Positions 15,815-28,066 of a stretch of 64,000 nucleotides of DNA are shown here, one piece after another. The stretch comes from Actinoallomurus iriomotensis (lineage in GTDB: Bacteria > Actinomycetota > Actinomycetes > Streptosporangiales > Streptosporangiaceae): NCBI RefSeq assembly GCF_030269445.1, contig NZ_BSTJ01000020.1, positions 62,001-126,000 on the forward strand. Direction: 5' to 3'. The position numbers and the translations under genes were made by a program. The notes below the pieces were generated by a model, which made no database searches, was not told the origin of the DNA, and was given only the letters and a program-made list of their open reading frames with translations. Every line of letters starts with the position of its first letter. Position 1 is the first letter of the stretch.

Positions 15815-16066
15815 TTACGCGGCGCAGAGAATAGGAACGGCAGGCGGAACCGGCGGGTTCACGGTGCGATACCGGCCCCACAGAGCAAGCTGTGCACGCG
15901 CATGGGCCCACTGAGATTCCCACGGCTTCCCGCGATTCGCAGCGATGTCGTTCCGACGGCAGGTAGCGGAGCAATAGACCGCGTGTTCGCGCTTCTTGTA
16001 CGCCCAGCGCGCGGTACGCGTGCATCCGTGCGCGTGGCACGTAGTGGTGTCCGCTTTGATGACCAT
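15815..16066 (-). CDS. Small zinc-finger protein (83 aa)
   Basis: The sequence CHAHGCTRTARWAYKK followed by YCSATCRRND is a single four-cysteine knuckle of the same type as in the neighbour at 15086, suggesting a shared origin. The second half is helical. AGGGA lies 8 bases before ATG 16066. It is the most upstream gene of the minus-strand array, so its promoter should lie in 16067-16290. Confidence 0.7.
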   Translation of the reverse strand: MVIKADTTTCHAHGCTRTARWAYKKREHAVYCSATCRRNDIAANRGKPWESQWAHARAQLALWGRYRTVNPPVPPAVPILCAA

Positions 16067-17281
16067 GCCGCACGTCCCTTCGATATCTGTTAGGTCGTCT
16101 ACATGGGAGTTACGGCTCCCAACGCGGCAAGTGTTCGCAGAACCTCGGAAGAATCTTCCAGCGACCAGACTTGTGCAGCGCCGTTCAAGTCCCGTCGCGC
16201 TTCGCGGCAGGAACCCCCGCGCCCCCTCACGCCCCTGTCATGGCCATTCGTGCAGGTCGCGGCGCAGGGCGGGCCACCCTCCGACAGGTGCGTAACATTA
16301 AATGACGTGATAGAGCTAATTTCTGTTTTCCTTTAGAGATCTCTAAAGGAAAACCAGACTGAGCCCTATCGCGTCATTTAATGTTACGCACCCTCTGATC
16401 TGCGCTTATCCCGCTTCCGCGTACGTTTGTGCAGGTAGCAGGCCGTACGGCCGGACGGAGAGGGAACGCATCCCCGCGAACCCCCGCGACCCGCAGGGCC
16501 ACTCGCGAGCCTCTTCCACCTCGGAAGCACTCAGAAGCCCCAGGAGGCGCGCGCAGCTCTCTACCCGTATCCGAGGTGCCTCGGAGGTTGGGAGGTCGCC
16601 AGCATGGCTCTCAGGGCCGCAACGAGGGTTTGTGGTGGTCGCTCTGATCTTCGCGGGACACACGCTGGCCGCTCGGGAACGCTCGCGGACCGCACGAGCT
16701 TGCCCGCTGGCCTCTCCGCATCGCCCGCGAGCCGTCCCGGGGTTGCCCGTGCCGCCCGCGAGCCGTGCGCGTCGGCGGCCTGGTCCCTCGCGGGTCGCTC
16801 CGAGCCGTCCGCCCGTAGCGCCGCGCGTGGCCTGGGGTGGTGGTTCGGAGTGACGTTGCGTGACGAACACCGCTAAGGGCCGCGCGTCTCTGACCTGTAC
16901 GTACTAACGGCCGGCGGGCGCGGAGAGTGATCAAATCCGAGTGAGCGGCCCGGTCGCTCGCGAGCCGTTCGCCCGACGTTCGTACGTGAACCGGCAGACG
17001 TACCGCATGCCACGCATGTCATCCCATCGTGTCGGCCGGACACACGCGGGTCGCCTAGCGGCCCCTGGCCGCGTCCCTGGCACGCTCGCAGCCCCGTTGC
17101 ATCCCGTCCGTACTCGCATAACTGCTTGAATTGTCGGAAATGCGAAATCACCATAGACAGCAACAAAATGTCGTACAGGTGGATGCCTGGCGGGTACTAT
17201 GGCGCGGTCGGAATCCGCCGACATGGAGTCAAAGGAGGGGCCCCGTGGGCCGGAACGAGGAGACGGAAGGCTAGATCAACT
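16067..17281. other. 1.2-kb region without a supported gene
   Basis: Open frames here have no coding signature. The stretch contains the 106-bp nested inverted repeat (16287-16392) and three CGCGAGCCGT repeats (16726-16735, 16757-16766, 16959-16968). Several TGTGCAG half-sites related to the palindromes at 11.6 kb are also present (16170-16180 and near 16426). It probably holds cis-acting functions and the promoters of the flanking divergent genes. Confidence 0.5.
16287..16392. repeat. 106-bp nested inverted repeat
   Basis: Outer arms of 27 bases (16287-16313 and 16366-16392, starting GGTGCGTAACATTAAATGACG) match with one mismatch. Twelve bases in each arm then pair only partly. The centre is a perfect 30-bp palindrome (16325-16354) around TTTAGAGATCTCTAAA. 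The DNA is very AT-rich against its surroundings. It could be a replication or packaging site, a bidirectional terminator, or a MITE-like insertion. Confidence 0.9.
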
Positions 17282-17587
17282 ATGGCCGATCGCTTCGATG
17301 CGATCGGCCACGCGAGCGGCCACATTCTGCTCTGCTGCCTTGGACTCGTCATCCTGGGGACTTGCCTGCTTATTTGGCGAGCCAGACGAGACGGGGTGGA
17401 AGAGCTTGTGGTTCGCTTCGGGTTGATCAGCATAGAGGTCCGCCGAAAGGCGGATCCAAATCCGCAAATCGAACGGAATGGCGACGATCCGTCCGATGGA
17501 GAAGAAACAAGAACCGTCGCACAAAATATTTCGCACGCGAGTCGACTCAGGAGATTTGCGGCGCTATTGAAAATTTCGACGAAATAA
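17282..17587 (+). CDS. Small membrane-anchored protein (101 aa)
   Basis: One clear membrane helix (HILLCCLGLVILGTCLLIW, residues 14-32) is followed by a basic stop-transfer (RARRD), a short beta-like segment and a polar cytoplasmic tail. No family is recognised. ATG 17282 is chosen because upstream residues to 17126 look non-coding; GGAAGG lies 12 bases before it. A strong AAAGGAGGGG followed by GTG at 17243 would encode only a 9-codon peptide, possibly a leader. It is one of only two plus-strand genes wholly inside the element and is followed by a terminator. Confidence 0.6.
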   Translation: MADRFDAIGHASGHILLCCLGLVILGTCLLIWRARRDGVEELVVRFGLISIEVRRKADPNPQIERNGDDPSDGEETRTVAQNISHASRLRRFAALLKISTK

Positions 17588-17644
17588 GCGAATATTTTAG
17601 TCGACGTCGAAGCGTGAAAGTCTTGATTTATATTAGAAGGTGGC

Positions 17645-17675
17645 GGAACCCCCGGTCCAGTCGGCCGGGGGTTCC
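17645..17675 (+). terminator. Rho-independent terminator
   Basis: GGAACCCCCGG pairs perfectly with CCGGGGGTTCC across 9 bases and is followed by TCGTTTCTT. It lies 57 bp after the membrane-protein gene stop. Confidence 0.8.
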
Positions 17676-17745
17676 TCGTTTCTTCTCCCTGAAAGCTACG
17701 GCACTACGTCGCTGCGCGCGTGCTAAGCCCCGTAGGCGCGAGAGG

Positions 17746-17777
17746 ACCTCGGAACCCCAGATTCAGGGTTCCGAGGT
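17746..17777. terminator. Second terminator-like hairpin
   Basis: ACCTCGGAACCC pairs perfectly with GGGTTCCGAGGT across 8 bases, with a few more outer pairs (GAG/CTC). Its GGAACCC stem recalls the terminator 100 bp upstream. It can act in either direction. Confidence 0.65.
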
Positions 17778-17965
17778 TCTCTATTGAGGCGTTAGCGGCC
17801 TCTAGAACGCGTTGGACGCGTGGTCGTACCTCGCGGGGCGATGCCCCCACGTGATGCGAGCGCGAAGCGCTGGAGCGATGCGGGGCGTTCCGCGTGATTC
17901 CTCGTGCGGCGCAGGCAGCACAGACGGTTTGTGCGGCTTTGAGAGCCCTGTAAACGCGAGAAAAT

Positions 17966-17989
17966 CCCGCACCCGATAATCGGTGCGGG
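17966..17989. terminator. Bidirectional terminator downstream of the integrase
   Basis: CCCGCACC pairs with GGTGCGGG across 8 bases. It is flanked by AAAAT on one side and GTTTTCCTTTT on the other. It lies 50 bp past the integrase stop on the minus strand and could also stop transcription arriving from the left. Confidence 0.75.
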
Positions 17990-18039
17990 GTTTTCCTTTT
18001 GGAGCCATTAGCGGTGCTCTTAGCGCGTTATGTGGCGTC

Positions 18040-19908
18040 CTAGATGCTTTCCATGGCACTGAGAGCGTTAAGGATGTGACCGGCAAGCTCGCTCGTCGCA
18101 CGGACCTTGACCCGGTCCTCCGGCCGCGACCACCGGCCGCGCCCCTGTCCGACGCCGACGTTGGCCACGATGCCCAGGTCGCGGAGCAGCGCGCGGCGCA
18201 CGTCGGTGTCCCCGTCTGCCCAGCGCTCACCAAGCGTCTTGTCGTCGTAGACCGTCGTTACGGTTGGCTCGGCGTCCGCGCGTTCCCGCAGCGCTGCAAC
18301 CTCAGCGGCTACGCGGTTCAGATTCGCGGTGAGCGCGTCCAGCGCGGCAGGGTGAATGTCCGCATCCGCCATGCGTTCCGCGAGCGTCGCCATGCGGGTC
18401 TCCGCGTCGCGGAGAGCGGCGCGCACCGCTTCGCCTTCCCCGGATTCGGCCGTGTGCCACAGGGTGACATCTCCCCACACAGCGAGGAACTCACTTTCGA
18501 CGTACGTTTCTAGCGCCGGGCCGGAGATGTTCACTCGCTTAACACACGTGCGGTTCGTGCACCGGTAGGTGTGTCCACCGGCCCGCCCGTCTTTCTGTGC
18601 GTTGCGTACTAGGTTGCTGCTGCACGTTCCGCACTTCGCGATTCCCCTTAGCAGGGTGCGGCTTTCGTAGCCGCTCGTCTCCACTGCCCGCGTAACGAGC
18701 AACTCATGCCGTACGAGCGAAAGCGTCTGCTCATCGATGATTCCTTTTCCGTTCACAGTGACAGTCACCGGTCGGCCGTCAGCGCCGTAGAAGACTTTCA
18801 TGTCCCGCGACTTCACCTTACGGCGCTTGCCGTGCTCGTCCGTCTTGTGCCGCGCGGGAGTGTCGTCCCACAGCATGAGCCCGAGCAGACGCGGCGACGT
18901 AAGCATGTCCCTAAGTGTGCTCGCGTCCCACTGTGTTTTCCCGTGCTTACCGATTGCCGGACGGCCGTACAACTCCCGTTGCCGCTCGTCGCGGGACAGG
19001 ACACCTTCCGCGTTCCACTCGTCAACAATAGTCCGCACACGTGTGCCATTCAGCACCCGCGCGATTGCGTCCCGGATACGGTCGGCGTACTCGGTGTCTT
19101 CCGCGAGGTACTTGCCGTGCACACCATTGATGGTCGCGGGGACGACTCGGTATCCGAACGGTGCGCGGCCGGAAGTCCAGCGGCCTTGAGTCCGCATCTG
19201 TGCTTTCGAGTCGCGCGCTTTCTTCGACCCGTCTTTCGTGTAAATCGCGTTCACGAACGACGCGGTGATCGCAGCCATATTGAGTTGGCCGTCTTCGTCG
19301 GTAAGTGCGCCTTCTTCGACCGACCACAGTGCGACATCCGCGACACGGCAAACATTGGCGAGTCGCCGCATTTGATATTCGTCCCGCGCGTAGCGGTCCG
19401 ACATACGGGCGATGACGAGATCCCACTTGCCCGCGCGGATGTCCGCGACCAGCCGCGCCATGTCGGGACGGTCCTCCAGCGGCAACGTGCCCGACAGACC
19501 GTCATCGGTGTACCGCGCGGCCACCGTCCCGCCGTGCGCCTTCGCGGTGCGGTCCGTTGTGGCGTCCTGGTGAGCGATGCTCGCCGAGTCGTCGTCGTCC
19601 CGCGACAGCCGCAGATAGGACGCGATGCGAAGATCCTCCCAGGACATGCCGTCCACGTTACGCGCCGGAACGCGGACCGTAACCGCGTCGCGAGCGATGT
19701 TGGCGGGGACGGCCCGGCGACGTTCGGAAGGAGCCGCGACCCGCTTGCAACGTGCACACGTAACCGGCGCACCGGACCGGGCTTCCGATGTCACGAGACG
19801 GCCACACACGGTACGGGCGTTCAACTCATCGTGCGCGACCGCCGTAGCATGCGTGACCTTGCCCGCGCCGACGCGAACGGCACGGTAGACGGTGTTTCCG
19901 CTAGTCAT
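18040..19908 (-). CDS. int: Large serine recombinase (integrase)
   Basis: The 622-residue protein has an unusual N-terminal part of about 80 residues with VCGRLV and CARCKRV, a small zinc-knuckle. The resolvase domain follows, with ASYLRLSRD near residue 100 (the YxRxS nucleophile serine) and later MSDRYARD. A recombinase domain comes next, then a zinc ribbon (CGTCSSNL with YRCTNRTC) and a coiled coil near the end. Such enzymes integrate at short attB sites without host factors. ATG 19908 follows AGGGGA; the longer frame to 19959 would run through attR. It lies at the element edge, as usual, with att 34 bp away. Confidence 0.93.
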   Translation of the reverse strand: MTSGNTVYRAVRVGAGKVTHATAVAHDELNARTVCGRLVTSEARSGAPVTCARCKRVAAPSERRRAVPANIARDAVTVRVPARNVDGMSWEDLRIASYLRLSRDDDDSASIAHQDATTDRTAKAHGGTVAARYTDDGLSGTLPLEDRPDMARLVADIRAGKWDLVIARMSDRYARDEYQMRRLANVCRVADVALWSVEEGALTDEDGQLNMAAITASFVNAIYTKDGSKKARDSKAQMRTQGRWTSGRAPFGYRVVPATINGVHGKYLAEDTEYADRIRDAIARVLNGTRVRTIVDEWNAEGVLSRDERQRELYGRPAIGKHGKTQWDASTLRDMLTSPRLLGLMLWDDTPARHKTDEHGKRRKVKSRDMKVFYGADGRPVTVTVNGKGIIDEQTLSLVRHELLVTRAVETSGYESRTLLRGIAKCGTCSSNLVRNAQKDGRAGGHTYRCTNRTCVKRVNISGPALETYVESEFLAVWGDVTLWHTAESGEGEAVRAALRDAETRMATLAERMADADIHPAALDALTANLNRVAAEVAALRERADAEPTVTTVYDDKTLGERWADGDTDVRRALLRDLGIVANVGVGQGRGRWSRPEDRVKVRATSELAGHILNALSAMESI

Positions 19909-19941
19909 GGCCGGTCCCCTTAGGTGTTGAATGTAGGTTCC

Positions 19942-19947
19942 GGAGTC
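19942..19947. other. attR core GGAGTC
   Basis: This is the partner of 9848-9853. Rejoining element ends gives an attP with the dyad GTTCCGGAGTCTTCCGGAAC around the core. Rejoining host ends gives an uninterrupted nadR P-loop coding sequence. Confidence 0.8.
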
Positions 19948-20512
19948 GTCGGGCACCACGACGCTGGCCCGCGCTCTCGCCGCCCACTACGCGCGGCGCG
20001 GCGGCGTGTGGGCGGCGACGCGGTGGGTGCCGGAGTACGGGCGGCTGTACTGCGAGGAGAAGCTCGCCCTCGCCCGCCGCCGCGACCCGAGCCTGTGGCT
20101 GGGCGACCTCGACTGGGAGTCGGAGGAGTTCACCGTGATCGCCGAACGCCAGTTCGCCTGGGAGGAGTCCGCCGCGAGGGCGGGCTCGCCGCTGCTGGTG
20201 TGCGACACCGACGCCTTCGCCACCGAGCTGTGGCACGAGCGCTACGTCGGCACGCCGGCCCCGCCTCTGGCCCGTGGCCGTGGTGACCTGTGGATCCTCA
20301 CCGACACGGCCGGTGTGCCGTTCGAGCAGGACGGCTGGCGCGACGGCGAGACCATCCGCGAGGCGATGTCGGCGCGGTTCGCCGAAGAACTGCGGCGACG
20401 CCGCCTCCCGCACGTCGTCGTGGCCGGCCCGCACGAGCGCCGCCTGAGCGAGGCCGTCGACGCGGTCGACGCCCTCCTCGGCAAGGGCTGGACCTTCACT
20501 CCTCCGCGCTGA
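19943..20512 (+). pseudogene. nadR: NadR 3' part (ribosylnicotinamide kinase domain), displaced
   Basis: The frame resumes at the core with ESSGTTTLARALAAHYARRGG and continues through TRWVPEYGRLYCEEK, LDWESEEFTVIAERQ and LLVCDTDAFATELWHERY. These are the kinase part of NadR-like proteins. An in-frame TAG lies just upstream in element DNA, so it cannot be read through from the integrase side; GTG 20006 is a possible internal start. Where typical NadR has a P-loop lysine (GKS), this reads GTTT. The end overlaps the convergent protease gene by 17 bp. Confidence 0.85.
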
Positions 20513-21269
20513 GCCGGCAGGCGGCGAGTCGCCGTGCCGGGGCGGGATGGGTGAGCAGCGACCGTACCGAACGGCGGTACGCCCGCTGGGCCACCGAGAA
20601 CGCCCGCTCGGCCGGAGAGAGGCCGACCCAGCGTAGGGCCAGCCGGTCGCAGTCGCGCTCGCCGCTCCGGTTGACGACGGCGACGACCGCGACGACGGCG
20701 ACCACGCCGGGGACCAGCGCGAGCGGCCAGGCCGTGCCCACAGCGTAGAGGCACACGAGCGCGGTCATGAGGGCGGCCGGCCGCCGGACCGTGTCGTACC
20801 GGGCCAGGTGAGCGGCCTCGTGCGCGAGGAAGAACCGCGTGGCCTCCGGCACCACCGGCAGGCGTTCGTGCACCAGCACGACGGTTCGCCCACCGGCACG
20901 GAAGCAGCGGGTGAACCCGCCGACCTGACCGACGCGCACCGTGACCTCGCGCACCCCGCTCGGTGCGGTGACGGCCAGCACGGCGGCGGCCAGCGCGGGC
21001 GCCGGCACGGTGCGATACCGGCCGTCGGCCAGCAGACCGGCCAGCCGCAGGCGGTGGACGGCGGGGAGGACCGCGAAGACGACGAGCTGAGCCAGCGGTT
21101 CGACGAACAGCGCCCCGGTCGAGAACCCGGCCGCCACGACGACCGCCGTCACCGCGACCGACACGGCGAACGACCCCCAGCACCAGGCCAGCCGGCGTCC
21201 GCGTCCGCGTCCGGGCATCGGACGCGACAGCGCCGGAAGCCCGATCGCGTCCAGGTCGGCGGGAAGCAT
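20496..21269 (-). CDS. M56/M48-type membrane metallopeptidase
   Basis: The 257-residue protein has two N-terminal membrane helices, a HEAAH zinc motif (FFLAHEAAHLARYD near residue 150), two further helices and a downstream SGERDCDRLAL segment that may supply the third ligand. The layout fits BlaR1/M56- or HtpX-like proteases acting at the membrane. No BlaI-type regulator is adjacent, so it is not obviously a resistance sensor. It overlaps the displaced nadR end tail to tail. Confidence 0.8.
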   Translation of the reverse strand: MLPADLDAIGLPALSRPMPGRGRGRRLAWCWGSFAVSVAVTAVVVAAGFSTGALFVEPLAQLVVFAVLPAVHRLRLAGLLADGRYRTVPAPALAAAVLAVTAPSGVREVTVRVGQVGGFTRCFRAGGRTVVLVHERLPVVPEATRFFLAHEAAHLARYDTVRRPAALMTALVCLYAVGTAWPLALVPGVVAVVAVVAVVNRSGERDCDRLALRWVGLSPAERAFSVAQRAYRRSVRSLLTHPAPARRLAACRLSAEE

Positions 21270-21403
21270 GCCCGGCAGCGTAGACCTTGACCGGACGCCC
21301 GCTCGTCGAGCCGGTGGGCCCCGAGGCGGTGCGTCGCGCCGCGGCTCCTACGCTCGTCTCCCGGGGGGCGGACTCCCCTGGTCGCCGTGTCGAAGGAGTA
21401 CGC

Positions 21404-22354
21404 GTGAGTGAGGTTCGGGTCGCCGTCCTGGACGACTATCAGCGGGTGGCCGCCTCGATGGCGGACTGGGCCGGGCTGCCCGGCGTCTCGACGCGGTTCT
21501 TCGCCGAACACATCGCCGACCCCGACGCCCTGGTGGCCGCGCTGGAGCCGTTCGAGGTGGTCGTCGCGATGCGGGAACGCACGCCCTTCCCCCGTGAGGT
21601 GCTCGCGCGGCTGCCGCGGCTGCGGCTGCTGGTCACGACGGGGATGCGCAACGCCTCGATCGACCTGGACGCGGCGCGGGAGCTCGGCGTCGCCGTCTCC
21701 GGCACCCGCGGCAGCGCCGGGGGCACGGCCGAGCTCACCTGGGCCCTGATCCTCGGTCTCGTACGGACCGTCGCGGCCGACGACGCCCGGATCCGGGCGG
21801 GCGGCTGGCAGGAGGCCGTCGGCCTCGACCTGGACGGTCGTACGCTCGGCGTCGTGGGGCTCGGCCGGCTGGGCGCGCGGGTGGCCCGGGTCGGACCGGC
21901 GTTCGGCATGAACGTCATCGCGTGGAGCCCGAACCTGACGGCGGAGCGGGCCGCCGAGCACGAGGTGCGGCGGGTGGACCGGCGGGAGCTGTTCGGCTCG
22001 GCCGACATCGTGTCGCTGCACATGGCGCTGAGCGACCGTACGCGGGGCCTGGTCGGGGAGGCCGACCTGCGGGCGATGAAGCCCAGTGCGTTCTTCGTCA
22101 ACACCGCGCGCGCCGGCCTGGTGGACCAGGACGCCCTCCGGAAGGCGCTGGAGGAGGGATGGATCGCCGGGGCCGGGCTCGACGTGTTCGACGTCGAGCC
22201 GCTGCCGGCGGACCACTGGCTGCGCTCCTCACCGCGCACGCTCCTTTCGCCGCACATGGGGTACGTCACCGAGCAGAGCTACCAGGTCTTCTACTCCGAC
22301 GCGGTGGAGGACATCGCCGCCTTCCTGAACGGCGCGCCCATCCGCACGCTGTAG
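21404..22354 (+). CDS. D-2-hydroxyacid dehydrogenase family protein
   Basis: The 316-residue NAD(P)-dependent enzyme has the Rossmann motif GVVGLGRLGARVARVG near residue 150, the FFVNTARAGLVDQDAL catalytic-domain signature with its arginine nearby, and the histidine in SPHMGYVTEQ. This is the family of phosphoglycerate and 2-ketoacid dehydrogenases; the substrate is undetermined. GTG 21404 follows GAAGGAG by 6 bases; the longer frame from 21287 overlaps the neighbour's promoter region. It converges on the HAD gene with a 6-bp gap. Confidence 0.88.
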   Translation: MSEVRVAVLDDYQRVAASMADWAGLPGVSTRFFAEHIADPDALVAALEPFEVVVAMRERTPFPREVLARLPRLRLLVTTGMRNASIDLDAARELGVAVSGTRGSAGGTAELTWALILGLVRTVAADDARIRAGGWQEAVGLDLDGRTLGVVGLGRLGARVARVGPAFGMNVIAWSPNLTAERAAEHEVRRVDRRELFGSADIVSLHMALSDRTRGLVGEADLRAMKPSAFFVNTARAGLVDQDALRKALEEGWIAGAGLDVFDVEPLPADHWLRSSPRTLLSPHMGYVTEQSYQVFYSDAVEDIAAFLNGAPIRTL

Positions 22355-22360
22355 CGACGC

Positions 22361-23053
22361 TCAGCCGGCCTTGTCGAACTCGTCGGCCAGGTCGGCCAGG
22401 TCGTCGGCGTGCAGGTCGAACCGGTCCGACGCGGTGGGCGGGTCGCCGCCGGGGCGGGCGACGTACGCGGTGCGCAGGCCGATGTCCTGTGCTCCGCGCA
22501 GGTCCCAGGCGTGGGCGGCGACCATCAGCAGCCGCTCCGGCGGTCGTCCGGAGACGGTGACGGCCGACCGGTAGACGGCCGGGTCCGGCTTGTAGGTCCG
22601 GGCGTCTTCGGCGGACAGGACCTGGTGCCAGCGCAGTCCGGCATGGGCGTTGAGCCCCAGCAGCGCCGTCCGGCTCGCGTTGGAGAGTGCGATCAGCGGG
22701 AACCGCTCGGCGAGCCGGGCGAGCCCGGCCACGGTGTCGGGCCACGGCGGTGGCCGGCGGCCCGCCAGGGCCAGCGCCGCCACGGCGTCCGGGTCGTCCA
22801 CCCCGGTGGCGTCTGCGACGAGCCGGGCGGCCTCCCGATCGAGAACGTCGCCGGCAACGTAGGGCCGGTCGCCGTCGACGACGCGGCGCTGCTCGCGGTC
22901 GACGTGCCGCTGCCACAGAGACAAGAGCCGCTCGGCCTCGGCATCGTCGAGCGACGGGGCGAGGCCGCGGATGCCGGCGCGGATGCCGGCGGATTCGTCG
23001 ACGAGTGTGCCGAGCACGTCGAACACGATGGCGTCGATCTCGGACTCGGTCAT
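22361..23053 (-). CDS. HAD-type dehalogenase/phosphatase (type II haloacid dehalogenase-like)
   Basis: The 230-residue protein carries the HAD nucleophile motif VFDVLGTLVD at residues 10-19, the second motif ALSNAS near residue 118, and the lysine in TYKPDPAVY. AAHAWDLRGAQDIGLRTAYV near the end is characteristic of type II 2-haloacid dehalogenases. It probably hydrolyses an alpha-haloacid or a phosphate ester; the exact substrate is unknown. It starts at ATG 23053, 87 bp from the divergent CGNR gene. Confidence 0.88.
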   Translation of the reverse strand: MTESEIDAIVFDVLGTLVDESAGIRAGIRGLAPSLDDAEAERLLSLWQRHVDREQRRVVDGDRPYVAGDVLDREAARLVADATGVDDPDAVAALALAGRRPPPWPDTVAGLARLAERFPLIALSNASRTALLGLNAHAGLRWHQVLSAEDARTYKPDPAVYRSAVTVSGRPPERLLMVAAHAWDLRGAQDIGLRTAYVARPGGDPPTASDRFDLHADDLADLADEFDKAG

Positions 23054-23140
23054 AGGTGTGGTCTCCCGACGCGGCAGGGGTCGTCCATGTAAGGGGTAAA
23101 ATGCTGTTTTGAATCGAACGTAGCGAGAGGCTCAGCAGGG

Positions 23141-23749
23141 ATGCAAGTCGCGTTGGACGACCATGTCTGGGCGGCCGGGGTCGCGACCGAACTGGTCAAC
23201 ACCACTGCCGAGGTCTGGCGCGGCGACGACCACCTGCCCGACCTGGCCGCCCTGGTGGCGTTCGCCGACCTGCACGGTGACCGGTCCGGAGACGACGACC
23301 TCTCGGGAGCACTGTCCGAACTGGCCCGCCGAGCACGCCCGGCCGACCTTCGTGCGGTCCACGCGCTGCGGACGACCGTGCGCGACCTGATCGACCACCC
23401 CGGCCGCGACCACCTCATCGAAGGCGCAACCACGCTCACCTCGCCGGGCCGGGGCGCCACCCTGCTCCCCGATCGCGCACGCTGGGCCGTCCCGCTCCGC
23501 GCCGGAGCGACCGTCGCCGACGCCCTCTCGCTCATCTGCGGCGTCGGCATCCTCGGGGTCGTGCACACCCTCGGCGAGCAGCGCTTCCGGCCGTGCGGCG
23601 CGCCCACCTGCCGGGGGGCGTTCATCGACACCACCCGGCCTGGTCGCCGCCGCTACTGCATGCCCGGCCTGTGCGGCAACCGCGTCAACGTCGCCAACCA
23701 CCGCGCCCGCCGAGCCGCGGCACGCGACGACCCCACGCCGGCCCCGTGA
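23141..23749 (+). CDS. CGNR zinc-finger (ABATE-domain) regulator
   Basis: The 202-residue protein has an N-terminal ABATE-type helical/beta domain starting DHVWAAGVATELVNT. The C-terminal zinc finger CGAPTCRGAFIDTTRPGRRRYC...LCGNRVNVANHRAR gives the family its name. These proteins are predicted stress-linked transcription regulators in actinobacteria. It is divergent from the HAD gene, which may be a target. Its stop lies 16 bp from the end of geosmin synthase. Confidence 0.88.
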   Translation: MQVALDDHVWAAGVATELVNTTAEVWRGDDHLPDLAALVAFADLHGDRSGDDDLSGALSELARRARPADLRAVHALRTTVRDLIDHPGRDHLIEGATTLTSPGRGATLLPDRARWAVPLRAGATVADALSLICGVGILGVVHTLGEQRFRPCGAPTCRGAFIDTTRPGRRRYCMPGLCGNRVNVANHRARRAAARDDPTPAP

Positions 23750-23765
23750 CCGAGCGCCCGGCGGC

Positions 23766-27410
<3,645 letters not shown>

Positions 27411-27414
<4 letters not shown>

Positions 27415-27956
27415 CGCGTCGTCTCCGTTCGGTAGGCGGTGGCCTGGCGGCGTACGGGCGCGGGCGTTTCGTCGGTCATCGCCCGTTCGAGGCGTTTGCG
27501 TGCTCGGTGCAGCCGTACGAAATAGGCGGCGCGCGAGCAGCCGATGACCTTCGCGGCCTCGTCGGTCGACAGGCCGTGCCAGGCCACGAGCGTCAGCAGT
27601 TCCCGGTCGGCGTCCGAGAGCGCCGCCAGCGCCCGCAGCACCGAGGCGCGCTCCTGCACGTCCTCCCCGATGTCGGGGACGGAGGAGGTCCAGTGCCGCA
27701 GCTCGGCGGCCAGCGAATCCTCGCGGGCCTTGGCGCGGTAGTTCTCCCGCAGGACGTTCCGTGCGATGCCGAGGATCCAGGGCAACGGCGGGTCCGGCAG
27801 GTCGTGAAAACGCCGCCAGACGACGCAGAACGTCTCGCTCGTCACCTCTTCGGCGAGCGTCCGCCCCGTACGGCTGACCGCGTAGGCGTGCACGCGCGGA
27901 TACAACTCGTCGTACAGGGCGGTGAACCGGCCGACCGCGTCCGCGTCTGTCACCAT
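27411..27956 (-). CDS. ECF RNA polymerase sigma factor
   Basis: The 181-residue protein has sigma region 2 (FTALYDELYPRVHAYAVSR, then WILGIARNVLRENYR) and region 4 (LSDADRELLTLVAWHGLSTDEAAKVIGCS). The order and length are those of extracytoplasmic-function sigma factors without extra domains. GAAGGGG precedes ATG 27956. It is coupled to the CU044-type gene, which likely modulates it. The divergent SDR gene starts 110 bp away. Confidence 0.92.
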
Positions 27957-28066
27957 CGGGCCCCTTCGTCGTGGTTGGCGCCTTCCATGGGTGCAGTGAC
28001 GGGTGGGACCGGTTTCTTACAGGGCGGCACGCTACGTTTATCGGACGTCTTCCAGGGAGGGATCGC

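Larger units (their letters stand above)
9854..19947. mobile_element. 10.1-kb integrative element in nadR (possible phage satellite)
   Basis: The element is bounded by GGAGTC cores and encodes its own large serine integrase at the right end. Inside are a GntR repressor, a P27-like small terminase subunit, zinc-finger proteins and several tiny translationally coupled genes, mostly on the minus strand. Its base composition is visibly less GC-rich than the flanks, with AT-rich patches at 11500-12060 and 16290-16390. I see no replication initiator, FtsK/Tra transfer protein, large terminase, portal, capsid, tail or lysis gene. That argues against a complete prophage or an AICE and for a satellite or remnant, but the role is inferred. 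Confidence 0.85.

Noticed and set aside
16406-16870. A 154-codon minus-strand frame in the element
   Set aside because: Arg/Ala/Gly-rich with no ribosome site, no domain-like pattern and several competing frames; better explained as GC-rich non-coding DNA with repeats.
9854-19947. Reading the element as an AICE or complete prophage
   Set aside because: No RepSA/Prim-Pol, FtsK-like Tra, portal, capsid, tail or lysis gene could be recognised on either strand.
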